Shown: positions 13,100-24,439, numbered from the stretch's first letter. The stretch: 64,000 bases of DNA from Acheta domesticus (GCA_031308135.1 JAHLJT010000631.1:5185371-5249370), one strand, 5' to 3'. Numbers and translations: made by a program. Notes: a model not told the origin generated them from the letters alone.

Positions 13100-13255
13100 T
13101 ACCCATTCTCTCTGTCTTCCTGTCTCTCTCCGTCTCTATGTCTCTCTCTCTCTCTCTCTCTGTGACTCTGTGTGTGTCTCTCTCTCTGTGTCTCCCTGTG
13201 TATCTCTGACTCTGTCACACACACTCTCAATACACACACACACACAGTCACTCTT
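13100..13255. repeat. Compound TC/TG microsatellite
   Basis: Runs of CT, GT and CA dinucleotides are interspersed with CTGTGTCTCT-type words. This simple sequence explains the apparently open minus-strand frame rich in R, E and H. Confidence 0.9.
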
Positions 13256-13690
13256 GGCAGAAAATTTGCTGAAGCCAACTGTCAACTGTCAAACATCCGT
13301 CGCTCATATTTCAATGCTTTAAACTGAGAAAAGAAATTGATACCTGGAATGTATCGAGTGCTTTATCCTAGCGAAACCCAATGTTTGGGGCCGAACCATA
13401 GACGCTGACCTCCGGAACATAAACAGATCACGAAAAGGCGGCGCTGTCCTAGCTGCTTTTACAATGTGGCAACTGATAAGGCGGTTCCGAGAACGCAAGT
13501 TTATTTCTTGGTAAGGAAAGGGGCTTTTCTTTGGAAATATTCCTTATTCGATTCTCGTTTAACGAATTTCCACTGCTTTAAAATGAATCACAGTATCTCA
13601 AAAGCTTTTAAAACGTGTTTTGGCATTTTCTATTAAAACGTTTATAAACATTGTACATGATTGTGAAAATTTAATCAAGTTAGAAAAGTT

Positions 13691-14262
13691 AGGGCCGAGT
13701 TAGCTCAGGGCTAGCAATGCTGCAGTCTCCGATGCGACTCTGACCCGGAGGTTGTTAGTCTCGAATTCCAACGTTGGCGTAATTTTCAACTGTAGCTTAG
13801 TTTAGCCAGGTCGAATTGAGTCGCTATCTGAAGGAGAATTCTAGAAGACAGCTGCTCTGATCGGTAGTTTTCCATGATTTCTACTATCAATTCCAGGTGG
13901 CTGCCGGAGCAGTACGGACCTATAAAACGGACCATGGGCGGCACATGACATTTCCTTCCTACACGTGATATTTCTTTGTCGCAATCTCTCTCCTTACACA
14001 CATTCACATGCACTACACTACCACACTTGTGTGAAGACTAGTCGAGAACTTAAAGAGTGTTCCGATTGGGGCGGTGCCCCGCTGGGGGAGATGCTTGGAG
14101 GGAGAAATCCCCTGCAAGCCGACGTGTAAGTTAGCGTCGGATCTCACGTTCTAGCGTTGGAGGAACACCTCCACTTCCCGAGATAAAACATGCACTACAA
14201 ACGGGACAGACAACTGACGTGGAAACTGTCGGAAACATCAATAAACCAATCAATCATTAAAA
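13691..14262 (+). repeat. Long tRNA-derived SINE, copy 3 (plus orientation)
   Basis: This copy gives the clearest view of the head. 'gttagctcagggctagcaa' (13,700-13,718) fits a pol III A box, and 'gtctcgaattcc' about 60 bases downstream fits a B box. The body contains the inverted forms of the blocks in copies 1 and 2 (gatcggtagttttcc, ggggcggtgccccgctggggg, gccgacgtgtaa). The 3' tail is AATC-rich: 'caataaaccaatcaatcatt' at 14,239-14,258. At about 570 bp it looks full length. It has no coding capacity, and mobilisation in trans by a LINE is inferred from the class. Confidence 0.75.
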
Positions 14263-14340
14263 CCTCACAAGCCGGTGTTTCTCTCCCACTAAGATGTTAA
14301 ATGTAGCATCGAATTATACGTCGACTTCAGGAGAGCATTC

Positions 14341-14665
14341 CATCCCTCCAAATATATCCCAATCAGTTGGAAGAAACTCTCGGTTCCGACTGGGCCCCCC
14401 GAGATGTCTGGTAGTGTAATGCGTGAAAGAGTGGTATTTAAGGCGAAAGGAGGAGGAAGAAAAGTTAACGCGCGATCGGCGGCCCGTTTGTTAAAGTACT
14501 CCTCCGGGATTCAACTGGTACTGATTGACCAAACCAGAATTCTTTTTCAGCCAAAGGCAGAATTCGACCTAGCAAGAATAGTACGGCGAGTGTCGAAAAT
14601 TCACCACCGTTGAGACTAGAATCTTAGGACCTCCCGGTCAGAAATCCTGACGTGTCAATATTTGT
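14341..14665 (-). repeat. Long tRNA-derived SINE, copy 4 (3'-truncated)
   Basis: This minus-orientation copy keeps the head half: the cccccgagatgtctggtagtg block, the aggaggaagaaaag block, the cagaattcgacctag block and the 'cttaggacctcccggtcag' head region. It lacks the AATC tail portion. It lies head to tail against copy 3 with about 80 bp between. Confidence 0.6.
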
Positions 14666-15155
14666 TCCTGTGAGACACCTCGGAAAAATCACAATGATTT
14701 CACTACAAATACACTAATAATATCTGAGTAATATTTTTTACTTTCCCGTATACGTACGTATACACGGAGTGATATACGTAGTATAGGGAAAGTTCTGTAA
14801 TGCTGCGCGAAAAAATGGCCAATTTTCGGCGGAAAAAAATTAATTGCCGGGCCGTGAAAACGAATAAGTGGATAAAACCAGTTGCTGAATTAAGAAAAAC
14901 AATCCTTTATCTCGTGGTGTGGTCAAAATCCATGATTTGTTGCTTCTTTATACTTAAAAATCGATTGACGGCATTCCGTCCGTCTGTCCGTCTGTCCGTC
15001 TGTGGTCAACGCTAGCGCCTAAACCGTTCGGTCGATTTTCTTCAAAATTGATATTCCCCAGTCGATCTGATTCTAGTCGAAGCTTTGTGATTTTGAAAAA
15101 GATTCTTTAAAATTTGAGGGTACTTTATATGAAGCCCCCCGGGGATTTTAAACAT

Positions 15156-16240
15156 TTTCTCAAAAACGGCTCCAAATTTTTTCTTTAAATTTCTTGTATG
15201 AATAGAGGAAAATACACTTTTTAACATGGCATAGGTCCGATTTCACGTACAGCTCTGAATTTTCGAAAATTGTGAGTGTTCGAATTTTTTTCGGCGTCTT
15301 TCTCCAACTACAAAATTGAAGATAGAGATTTTTTCTTCAAATAAAATTTGTTCTGCATATTGAGTTCTTTAATAAAGGTCATGTAAATGTTTTTCACAAT
15401 TTTGGTAGTTTTCGTGCAATATTGCGTGCAATATGTGCAATTTTACAAAATTACAAAAACAAAATTTTCTCAAAAACGGCTCCAAATTTTTTCTTTAAAC
15501 TTTTGGTAGGGATAGTGGTAAATGTACTCTATCAATGACATAAAAGCCATTTTGGTCTATGGGTTGGTTTTTCAAAAATTACCAAAATGTAAATTTTTTT
15601 ACTTGTCTCTCACGTCGTTAATATTTACATTATCGGCGATTTTTTTACATTATTATATTTACGAGTATATATGCTTTAAATAATGTCAAGTAAAGTTTCT
15701 CGAAAACACTACCGTTTTCTGTGAAAAGTAGCTCAAATTTCGGCATTTTCAGAAATGCTCAAACGCTATTTTCTCGTATATGGCTGCAATTTTTTTCTTG
15801 AAACTTTTGTAACGGATAGTGCTAATTACACTCATTAGTATAGCGTGAAGTTTATTTTGAGTTTTTTTGTTTTTTTTTCAAAAATTATATAAATGTAAAT
15901 TTTTTGAAAGATCTCTCACATCTTTAATATGCACATTATCCGCCAATTTGTAAAGATGATTATATTTGTGAGTGTAAGTGCTTCAAAAAACTTCAAATAA
16001 AGTATTTTGAAAACTCAAAAATTTTCTGTGAAAATGAGCTTCAAATTTCGCATTTTTAGTAGTGCTAAAACGCCATTTTCTCTTAAACGGCACATAATTT
16101 TTAAAAGAAAATTGCCATTTACGGCTAGGTTTTTGTGTTCTTTAATATTCTAAAATTAATGTTTCTCTTCTACCAATAGAAAACCGAAAAATTAAGAAAA
16201 TGACAAAAAAATGTACTTTTGGCGATGATAGATGGTAGCT
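15156..16240 (+). repeat. Diverged ~307-bp internal monomers of A1
   Basis: The landmark 'ttttctcaaaaacggctcc' or a variant begins near 15,156, 15,466, 15,770 and 16,077, spacings of 310, 304 and 307. Each unit then has TTTTTTCTT-AAA, an a/t-rich segment with 'caaaaatta', and a 'tctgtgaaaa...gctcaaattt' end. The monomers are strongly diverged from each other, but each is near-identical between A1 and A2. Confidence 0.7.
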
Positions 16241-16296
16241 GGCAAGAAAGAGTATGTGGCAATTCCGAATAGCTAGCGAAGACCCAGGAAAATAGA

Positions 16297-16323
16297 AAAC
16301 TAATACGGGAAAGTCTGTGCCAT
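16297..16323 (+). other. Inner, truncated 3' end within A1
   Basis: 'taatacgggaaagtctgtgccattctg' (two blocks) matches the 3' end of other family members (44,176-44,230 inverted, 60,530-60,560), which continue with TAGCACCACTAG. Here the last 12 bases are missing. They are replaced by 'tttctgtttttcgacaaata' and an AAATA repeat that resembles the 3' tail of the LINE at 31,470-31,497. Confidence 0.6.
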
Positions 16324-17094
16324 TCTGTTTCTGTTTTTCGACAAATAAATAAATAAAATAAATACGGTCATGCTTAATTTTTTCAAAATACGAGTAGTTT
16401 TTCTTTAATTTTGTGACAAACGTAATAGGCCGCTGTAAATTTACTGCGCTTCGGACAGCTGGATGCGTCGTAAATTAGAATGTGCAATTTTGTATATTAT
16501 TTCTTTCTTCGTTTCTTACATTCGAACTTTGTTATAGACTTACACATTAATATTTTAGAAATTGTTTATTTTGAAATATTTGAAATAAGTAAAAAGAATT
16601 AATAGCTCTCAGAATAGCGACAATGCAGGGTCTGCAACAATGGAATTCACTTTGCGCTCGCGAATATCTGTGAATTAGTGTCATTGTTGTGACCTAATGG
16701 AGCTGTATGAAAAGGAGTTATGTCTAATTTATGTTGATATTTGCAGGCAAATATTTAGTTTTGCACCAAATGCTGTACCATTTGTAGTGAGTAGAGAATT
16801 TGTTGCATGGTTTTAAAATACTCTTCCCTAATCATGGCCCAATGGAAGGCATTTCTATATTTCCAGGGTATCAGGCTTCTTTTTCCAATACAGGGTTACA
16901 AAACTTTTGCATTCTATTTTTGTGAAGTTGTAGAATTCACATAGTTCTGACAACACTGCAATGGAAATAGTGAGTTCCAAGCGAAGATGTTAGTAGCGCA
17001 TAAAGTGCAATATTACAGTACTACTTAGCTGTTTCCTCTAATACGGGAAAGTAAGTGCTGTTGTAGCACCACTAGTTTGGAACTGTAAACGAAC

Positions 17095-17321
17095 CAGGGA
17101 CTGAATACCGAAATTATAGCGGGATTCTTTTCTCAAGAATATTTCAGTATAATTCCTTCAAATAGAGGTATTTTACCGGTATAAATGTCGGATAGAGGTA
17201 AAATATCTCTAAAAATACCGGTATTTTGAAAGTTGTTTCGAATAAAGGTATAATATATGTAAAGGTATTTCTATACGAGTATAAATACCTTTACCGCTAT
17301 AATTTCGGTATTCAGTCCCTG
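17095..17321. mobile_element. 227-bp TIR element (hAT-like ends)
   Basis: The termini are perfect 28-bp inverted repeats beginning CAGGGACTGAATACCG and continuing AAATTATAGCGG. The interior repeats ATACCGGTA-type words. No 8-bp TSD is visible (AAACGAAC versus GTTTATTA), so the hAT class rests only on the CAGGG start. It sits 19 bp from the 3' end of A1. Confidence 0.65.
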
Positions 17322-17814
17322 GTTTATTAACCGATCCAAATAAGTATTACTGAGATATTACTAGGGAGGGAAAATTTCTAGTTTTTAAATATTGCTAATC
17401 TTGGTTTCATGGCACTTAAACTCATCATTCAACCATTACGTACATTAAAAGAGTAGGGAAGGGTTTCTTTTTAATTAATTAATTTAATACTTCGTGTTCG
17501 ACAATTTGTCTTTCAGGGCATTGAAATTTACAATAATGGACAGTCGTTTTGGACACTGATAGTAACCTCTGTAAGAGTATTTATGAAGGTAAATTTTTAA
17601 GAATTAGAAAAACATATAAGACTAAGGAACATGGAAAAGAAGAGAAAATAAATGAAATTACGGAGGATGAAACTTATCTTTAGGAAATTTGGAATTAATT
17701 CTACGAGGAAAGGGATAAGTTTTACCAAGTGAAGGGTTTCTGAGGCTCAAGAAAACGTGCGTAGATTACATTTCTACTCTTATATTCATCTCGTTTCTAT
17801 GTTAAAATGTTTTT

Positions 17815-17853
17815 CAACTGTTTTTGACGAAATAAATAAAATAAAATCACCAC
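17815..17853 (+). repeat. LINE 3' tail fragment
   Basis: 'caactgtttttgacgaaata' followed by AAATA/TAAA units matches the 3' tail of the LINE copies at 31,470-31,497 and 32,266-32,300. Only the tail is recognisable. Confidence 0.55.
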
Positions 17854-17859
17854 GGATCA

Positions 17860-18180
17860 ACCGAAATTCGAAATCTGGCAAACGGAGGTGGAAAGTGAAC
17901 ACTCAGACTGCTATATCGCGGATCGACTTGCCAACGCGAAGACGACATCCGGAATTGGCTGCAAAAAGAGCACCACGTCCCCGGCGCTGCGTTTTCCAAA
18001 CCGTCGCGGTGCAGGCGGGCGCCAGCGCATGCGTCGTGCAGACGATCGGGCGCATCGCTAGCGCCGCTCCGCGCGCCCGCGGCGTAAAAAGGAGCGGACA
18101 CTAATTGCCGCCTCCGGGCTTCCGCCGGCGACCGGGAACCAGGAGACGGCGCGTAGGCGCTCCTACTTTCAATGAAACTA
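17860..18180. promoter_or_regulatory. CpG-rich island of unknown function
   Basis: About 320 bp are GC-rich and dense in CG dinucleotides within AT-rich surroundings. A 'cgtaaaaaggagcggac' motif near 18,084-18,100 could be a weak TATA-like element. Open frames on both strands follow from the composition. No exon, start context or known protein is seen. It may be a promoter, an unmethylated repeat or a processed-gene relic. Confidence 0.3.
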
Positions 18181-18199
18181 GGAAAACCCGGCAGACGTT

Positions 18200-18312
18200 C
18201 TTCTGCCCTTCATCTCCCTCTTTCCCCTCCTATCACCTTCTCACTGTCTCTCCCTCCCTCACCCTGTCCGTGTCCCTGTCTGTCTGTGCCGCTCTCTGTC
18301 TTTCTCATTCAC
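18200..18312. repeat. Pyrimidine-rich low-complexity tract
   Basis: The plus strand is almost pure C/T with CCCTGTCTGTCTG-type words. It directly follows the CpG-rich island. Confidence 0.8.
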
Positions 18313-18577
18313 ATTTAATTGCAGAATCTGCACATCTCTGAGCAGGTGAGGTAATATCGGGAAGCACCAGACCAGCAAAAATGTTATAGAATGTTCAAGA
18401 AGGTGTCATCCTGTAGATTACGGCGTGAGAAACGTTTCTTTGAGGCCTCAAAGGTATCGGAGTTTAGCTCTTATATATATTCACCAACATCTACTTTTAT
18501 ATATTACGTTATTCAAATGCACTATGCATTTTGTGCTATATTTTGAGTAAGATATAAAAGATTTTACAATTTCAATG

Positions 18578-19060
18578 ATTTATTGATTGATTAATGTTTC
18601 CGCGCGTGTCAACTGCTAATGCCATTATTTCCTTTAGTGTAGTACATGTTTTATCGCCGCAGGGAGCGGCGTCCTTCCCTCGGAATGTAGAGATCCGGCG
18701 CCGACCTACACGTCGAATTGCTGGGCTTTCCCCACCAGGTGTCTCCCAGCGGGGTACCGCCCCAATCGGGACACGCTCTGAGCTTCCGACATTTGTATTA
18801 GTGTAGTGAGTGTATGTGTTAATGAATATACGTGTGTGAAGATGTGACAAGGAAGAGGAAGGAAAGATCGTGCACGATCTGGGGCCCATTTGGTATGCAC
18901 TGCTCCAGCATTCGCATGGCATCTTTGGAGAAATCACGGAAAACTACGATTAGATCAGTCCACCGCTAGACTTCCCCCCCCCCCAGACAGTGTCTGAATT
19001 CGATCTAGCTATCTAGCTAGTATCAAAATTCCCGACACAGAATTAAAACCCTATAAACCA
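18578..19060 (-). repeat. Long tRNA-derived SINE, copy 5 (head-truncated)
   Basis: The AATC tail is at the left ('ttgattgattaatg'), then the 'cgcgtgtcaactgctaatg', 'gccgacctacacgtcg', 'cagcggggtaccgccccaat', 'gacaaggaagaggaagg' and 'cacggaaaactacgattag' blocks. The tRNA-like head at the right is degraded or missing. The last recognisable piece is 'gaattcgatctagctatcta'. Confidence 0.7.
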
Positions 19061-19450
19061 AGTGTCACGTCCTATAACGAACATTACATTGTCGTGCATT
19101 TTCTTCTCACAATAGTTTCCCAGAAGGATGATGAATCTTTAGGCATGTATGGCCACCTTCCTTCTTTCATCCTACGTTCCTCCCGCTAGTCTTCATCTTA
19201 CTCTATGTGACTCCAACGTCTCGGGAGGCTGAAAAGAAGTACCTCACCTTTTCTGTTTTTGTTGTATGTAAGTACATACAACATCTTGTATGTAAGTACA
19301 TAAAAAACATGCTCTCGAATGGTCATCCCATACCTCTCCAGTCACCTTAAGCTCGTATATAATAGAAAATAATGTGAAAAACTACCATTTCTAATAGTAA
19401 AATAAATTGTGTCGAATTTCATAGTTAATTTAAACATTAGGGCAAATATT
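19061..19450. other. Unassigned, with a short duplicated word
   Basis: Near 19,263-19,305 the block 'ttgtatgtaagtacata' occurs twice. Nothing else is recognised. Confidence 0.35.
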
Positions 19451-19454
19451 CCTC

Positions 19455-21600
19455 TGGAAACTGAATTCGATATATACGAAGCAGTTGAATATTACCAGAG
19501 TTCAGTAAGTAGCATGATATGCTACACCAGAAATCTACGAAACGATTTATCGCTAATATCCTAACATAGTGGACGAGGTGTAACGAGACAAATAGCAACT
19601 TATGAAAGTTTGACAAACTACAGAAGGTCCAAATGACAAACGAAATTTCAACAGAGCAACACAAGACCTTCAAAGGTTTCTTCAAGAGCTACATGCAAGT
19701 GAAACTAAGGAACATCTTGAAAGGTACCATCCAAATAGACTATTTCCTATTCAAAGCAACGAAACGCATTAAAATTTCAGCCACTTTCCCCTATATGTGA
19801 TAAACACAGAAACTGGGCTAGTACCAATATCAAAAAGCGATACTTTTTGCGGAATATTTTGAAAAACATATATCAACCATCCCCGTATGAAAAAGAAGAA
19901 CAAGACAGAAATTTTAGACAGTTTATTAATGCTCTCTATTAAATCTCGCTACCTATCAAGCAATTCAAGTAAACGGAAGTTTCAAACGCAATAAGACAGA
20001 TTCGCCTCCGTAAAGCACCTAGTTACAACTTCGTTACCGGCATTGTTCTAAGAAACCTGCCACGTAAATCACTGGCATTAGTAACATCAATTTTCAACGT
20101 CATCGCTAGAATTGTACATGTTTCCTCTCAATGGAAATACAGTCAAAATATTGTCCTCCCTAAACTGGGTGAACATATCTTCGAAGTATAGGTCCATAAG
20201 TTTATTCCCGACATTGTCAAAAGTTTTCTAAAAACTCCTCAGGCAGATACTTCCAATCATAGCAGAGAACACCATTATATCAGACTGTCTAATCGGCTTC
20301 AGGATGAAACGTGCACATGCTGAATACACTGAATATTAAACGTCCAATGAAACTCTGAAAAATAAATTATTTTGTTCTGCTATCTTTTTGATTGAGGTCT
20401 AAGCCTTCGACAAAGTATGGAATAAAGGACTCTTATACAAAATCAAAATTCTATTTCTCCACTAATATTTTTGTGTTCTTTGCTCCTGTCTGACTGGAAA
20501 ATTTTTCCAAGTATACTTTAAGGAAGAAACAACATCATTCTATCCTGTTGCCGCCGGACTACTGCAAGGAAGTGTGCTCGGTCCGCTACTGTATCTATTA
20601 TACCCGGTAGACCTAGTACCTGTTTTTACAATCATAACAACAGCCATGCTTGTCAGTGACACAGCGTTCTTGATCTTCAGGAGAATTCTCTCACAACATC
20701 AGAAAAGTTACGAGAATTCCTTGTCTGTTGCAGGACTGGATCATAGAGTGACATATAAAAACAAAAGAAAGAAAAACTGCGAACATGATGTTCGCACTCA
20801 CACCAAATACATGTCCTCCAGTTAAAATCTGCAAGAACAAAAATGACCGTAGACAAATAGCGAAAATACTGTGGTCTACATCTTGACCAAAACATGGCGA
20901 AGAACACATCAAAAAGAAAAGCTCTCGAAATCAAAATTAAACAATATTATTGGCTTCTTCGCAAAAAATCGTCTCTCTTTGAATAATAAACTACTAATTT
21001 ACAAATCAATATTAAGACCTGTCCGAATATACCTCTGCGGCACTGCGGCCAATGGAAACTTAGAAATACAACAACAATTTCAGTCAAAAACTTTAAAATT
21101 GCTTCCCAGTGCCCTATGGTTTATTTCATACAAAATATTACACAATGGCTTACACATACAATAAATACAGAATATAGTAAATACCCAATATATTACACAA
21201 TACATGAAATACCCATAAAAAGAAATTCACAACAGTTTCTGAAAATATAAGCACCTAGAAAATCACCAAAATCACCTAGTGCTAAACTTACTCGACAATA
21301 GCCAAGGCTTAAGAAGATTAAGCAATTTCATCCCCTCAATCTCCCAAAATAGGATGTGACCTTTAAAACAATACTCGTACGAGATTTAACTTCTATGATA
21401 ATATCTGAAAGGTTAGCTAAAGCAACTTATAATTGTGTTACATTTACTGAAACAATTACTTTTATAAAAATGTAAATATATTATATTTTAGTTAAAAAGT
21501 TGAATTATGGTTGTGTATGCCTTGTCTTAATACTATTGAATTTAATATGTTGTCTTTTAATATTAATTTTAATATGTTATATATATTTTAATATGTTTAA
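19455..21600 (+). pseudogene. Jockey LINE polymerase remnant (linker through C-terminus)
   Basis: Motifs appear in the order expected of a Jockey pol, scattered over three frames. They are IPLETEFDIYEAVEYYQS (about 19,450-19,505), a DYFLFKATK linker (about 19,735), RKAPSYNFVTGIVLRNLP (about 20,000), SQWKYSQNIVLPKLGE (about 20,130), the RT core GLLQGSVLGPLLYLLY (about 20,555-20,600), a degraded FADDT as VSDTAFLIF (about 20,650), and the C-terminal NNKLLIYKSILRPV block (about 20,985). Many frameshifts and stops make it non-functional. The endonuclease half is absent. It ends where an oppositely oriented LINE remnant begins, near 21,600. Confidence 0.8.
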
Positions 21601-21619
21601 ATTTAATATATTGTCCCGC

Positions 21620-22240
21620 TTTCGGCCACGCACCGCGATGGCACAGGGCGTAGGGAGAGTCGTGGCCGGCCCGCAGACTTCGGGATTGCAATGGTAGCTG
21701 CACGAAGAAACGCGTCGGTGAATTTGGCCACCAAGACATTGATGTCCGTTGGGTGGGTAACGTCTGAACTAGGAATATAAAAGTGAACCAGAGTAAAAAA
21801 AATGGTCACTTCTACGTAAGTCACAGATAAAAGTCCACTCTGGGATGGTAGGCAGAGATGGCCTGCAGAGCGCCAAATCGATTGACGAGAAACTGTTTGA
21901 AGCCACGGAAAAGTAAGTGTAATTCACAGAATTCAGAAGAGTTAAGTTCTGCTGGTCAATAATATTTTAGAGAATAGTATCTCTTGGGCAGGACCTCGTA
22001 CCACCCCAGGCGGGATTGTGGGTATTAAAGAGTCCAACAACAAGGAAAGGCTGGGGTAGCTGGGAAATTACATCTTCAAGACGTTTATATATAAAGGCTG
22101 TATCGAAAAAAATAGAATCCAATGGCTTAGTGAAGAAAGTTAGTTTTTGGATGCAACAACTACATCTGCACCAATAAAACCGTTTATAAAATGGGTGTAG
22201 GGATGCCACAAAACCCATAAACACACCATTTTCCGACATT
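21620..22240 (-). pseudogene. LINE AP-endonuclease remnant (I/R1-like)
   Basis: The minus strand reads QPFLVVGLFNTHNPAWGG (near 22,040), where a functional enzyme normally has GDFN. It then reads DQQNLTLLNS, SSIDLALC with ICDLRRSDHF (near 21,830), and finally a segment ending in AATIAIPKS (near 21,690). These are the GDFN, LLNxG, SxIDLT, SDH and IPKS landmarks of the APE-type endonuclease and following linker in I/R1/Jockey LINEs. GDFN has become GLFN, so a catalytic-site Asp is lost, and a stop and a frameshift follow. No RT follows; it is cut off at the Jockey remnant that points toward it. Confidence 0.75.
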
Positions 22241-22883
22241 TTTGCTACTTTTTAGAAAATAACGAATAAATAATGTGATTTTTATCAACCGAGTTTTGAC
22301 TGAGGCGGTGCCCACGTTATCTAGCATTTTATGATCATCAAACAATACTTATTTGACTCAGTGTGCCACATTAGCTGGAATATGGCCAATTTTACGTTAA
22401 AACCATAGAAATAAACACTTTTCAATTGACCATAGTTCCGTAAATTTTTATCCAAGGTACTTTTAATTTACATAAGATTAGAGCTCGAAATCTCCCCTTT
22501 AAGAACTTTACTTTGCACTAGTTAACTATGTCACTGCAATCGGCAAAATTGCGTGGCGCGCCATCACTATTAACGACCCACATTCGTGCTGTATTGCTAT
22601 GACTGATTTCTTTATCAGGTGAGTCACATAACTGTAGCACCTCCTATAAATTTTGAACGGTTGAAGTGTTGCAATGCAGTTTTCACGGAAGTGCATGAAG
22701 GAATGAGGCTAACTGATATGTGTATTGATTTCTATTTTATCACTTGTATTTAATAAATATTTTAGATTACTTTGTTTTTTTAAATTGAACTATACATATT
22801 TTTCATCCTGTCATGTCGAGCGTAAAAAGACTAATCCAGTGATATACATATTGTCATACGTTAGATAAGCATTCCACAAACCA

Positions 22884-23033
22884 GGTCATCCCCAAATTAC
22901 GTAACGCTAAAGGGGGAGGTAGGGGGTCTGAGGTAGCGTTACGCTGCGTTACATAGAGATAGAGACGTGCGTTACAAGGGGAGGGGGTATTGAAAATACT
23001 CGAAATTTGCGTTACGTAATTTATGGACGACCC
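22884..23033. mobile_element. ~150-bp TIR MITE
   Basis: The left end GGTCATCCCCAAATTACGTA and the right end (reverse complement) GGGTCGTCCATAAATTACGT share an imperfect inverted repeat that continues ACGC on both sides. Poly-G-rich blocks (gggggaggtaggggg, ggggagggggtatt) lie just inside. No clear TSD is visible. The superfamily cannot be fixed by eye. Confidence 0.65.
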
Positions 23034-24430
23034 CTAAGCTGAGTTGGCGAATGTGTGTGCCAGTGGTGTTGATGTTGGTGTATGTACCTCTGGTCCTTCA
23101 AGAACGAACACAGGCCACAAACGAACTTGAGGATACTGGCTATAGCTGGCTGTAGCTGACGGCAGTAACTCAGCATACTGCATCTCGCGTGCACACGTAT
23201 TGCGCACGCGTTTGAGGTTTCTAACTCCAGAGCCTTACTTCTATGACGCGAAGATCGCAGTTAGGGGGACAAACCTATCCTGGCAATGTTAAATATTTAA
23301 GTCTAATTCTCAGATGCTACTAAAGTTAAGCTAATGAAATTTTTACAGATTACATAAATATCACTCATAATCACAGTGAAATAACGGTTTTGAAAAATGT
23401 TAACTATTTTTGTAGATAAAAATGTTTTATCATAATGTAAATTGTTTACAGTGTTTTCTAGTAATTCAAGTATTGCAGAATGAATAATACTAAGGTAATA
23501 AGAAAAATACATTGTTTCAGTAACCGCGGGAGACCTTTATTAATAACTCCTGAAAATTTCAGTTTCCTCTTACAAATGTAAGTGGAAAAAAATTAATTTA
23601 GTATTAAAAATATCAACTTTCGGGAAATGTTCTTTAAAGATGCAACCCTCCGAACACGCCAGCTCGGTAACTTGCCTAAACGTTTTCCAATAACTATTTC
23701 CTTTTGAGACTTTTTATATTGGTTAGCTTAACAACATAGTTTTTTTATTTACTTTGGACATGTCTGAGTCTTTCATCACTTATGCGCTGCCTTGTGTAAC
23801 AGTATCTAAAAGTATTGGAGCCCGAAGTCCAATGAGAGGTCTTCACTTATAAATAAAAAAACGTGTAAGAGTGATATAAACATAATTCAAATGCCAATGT
23901 AAAGAGAAAATTATGAAGTTTTATAAAAAATAAATACCAAAAAACGATTTTTTGACTGAAGATCAATTCCATGTTCCCTTTAGCGAGAAGTTCAAGACGC
24001 AAAACCTTGAAAGGGGTGAAACCAGATAATCGTAAATTGTAAAATTATCAATGAGCACATTAAGGAGTAATGAGAGCGGTTTTTGTTGTTCATTAATGTT
24101 TGGGTAGGCTCTGCCTTGCAGTTTACTAAGTAGCTACGCAGCTGATTGATCGCAACAGTTCGCGCAAGTTACAAAGGTCGGGGAAGCAGTACGAGCTAAT
24201 TCAATAAACGGGGTAGCGCGAGTAGGGAAGCATAGCAACACTTAGGGAGATAACTGACTGACATAAACATTACACAACAGGATTGATTGTAGTTCATTCA
24301 AGACATTTAGGAGGTATCAAGAATTACGGGCCCAAATTCAAGCAATTTCTAAATCAAAATAATGTACGTATTAATATAGAAGTTGAACAAAAGTAGCTTT
24401 ATAGCTACAATTAATATAATTTCAGTTCAT
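23034..24430. other. Unassigned stretch
   Basis: It is mostly AT-rich. No coding domain, repeat end or RNA gene is recognised. Confidence 0.3.
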
Positions 24431-24439
24431 TAGGAATTG

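Larger units (their letters stand above)
14735..17075 (+). mobile_element. DINE/Helentron-like composite element A1
   Basis: This is about 2.34 kb. The 5' end is TTTTTACTTTCCCGTA and the 3' end is ...TACGGGAAAGTAAGTGCTGTTGTAGCACCACTAG, read as adjacent short blocks. The ACTTTCCCGTA motif is therefore a subterminal inverted repeat. A GTGCT-GTTGT-AGCAC hairpin sits just before the terminal CTAG, and T follows it. Near the 5' end is a (TCCGTCTG)n microsatellite (about 14,975-15,005). The body has four diverged units of about 307 bp. Rolling-circle class is inferred from subterminal inverted repeats, microsatellite, 3' hairpin and T flanks, features of DINE-1/Helentron non-autonomous elements. 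No Rep/helicase coding is present. Copy A2 at 45,000-47,327 is near-identical and inverted. Confidence 0.65.

Noticed and set aside
13081..13278. 65-codon ORF rich in R, E, T and H
   Set aside because: It is a translation of the TC/TG microsatellite.
13691..13770. A functional tRNA gene
   Set aside because: The A- and B-box-like motifs are present but the segment does not fold as a clean cloverleaf by eye and is repeated as the head of a SINE.
14735..17075. Canonical Helitron or cut-and-paste TIR transposon
   Set aside because: The 5' end is not TC, the inverted repeats are not at the very ends, and no TSD is seen. The DINE/Helentron-like reading fits better, though it stays an inference.
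17095..17321. 8-bp TSD for the 227-bp TIR element
   Set aside because: The flanking octamers AAACGAAC and GTTTATTA do not match, so I left the superfamily open.
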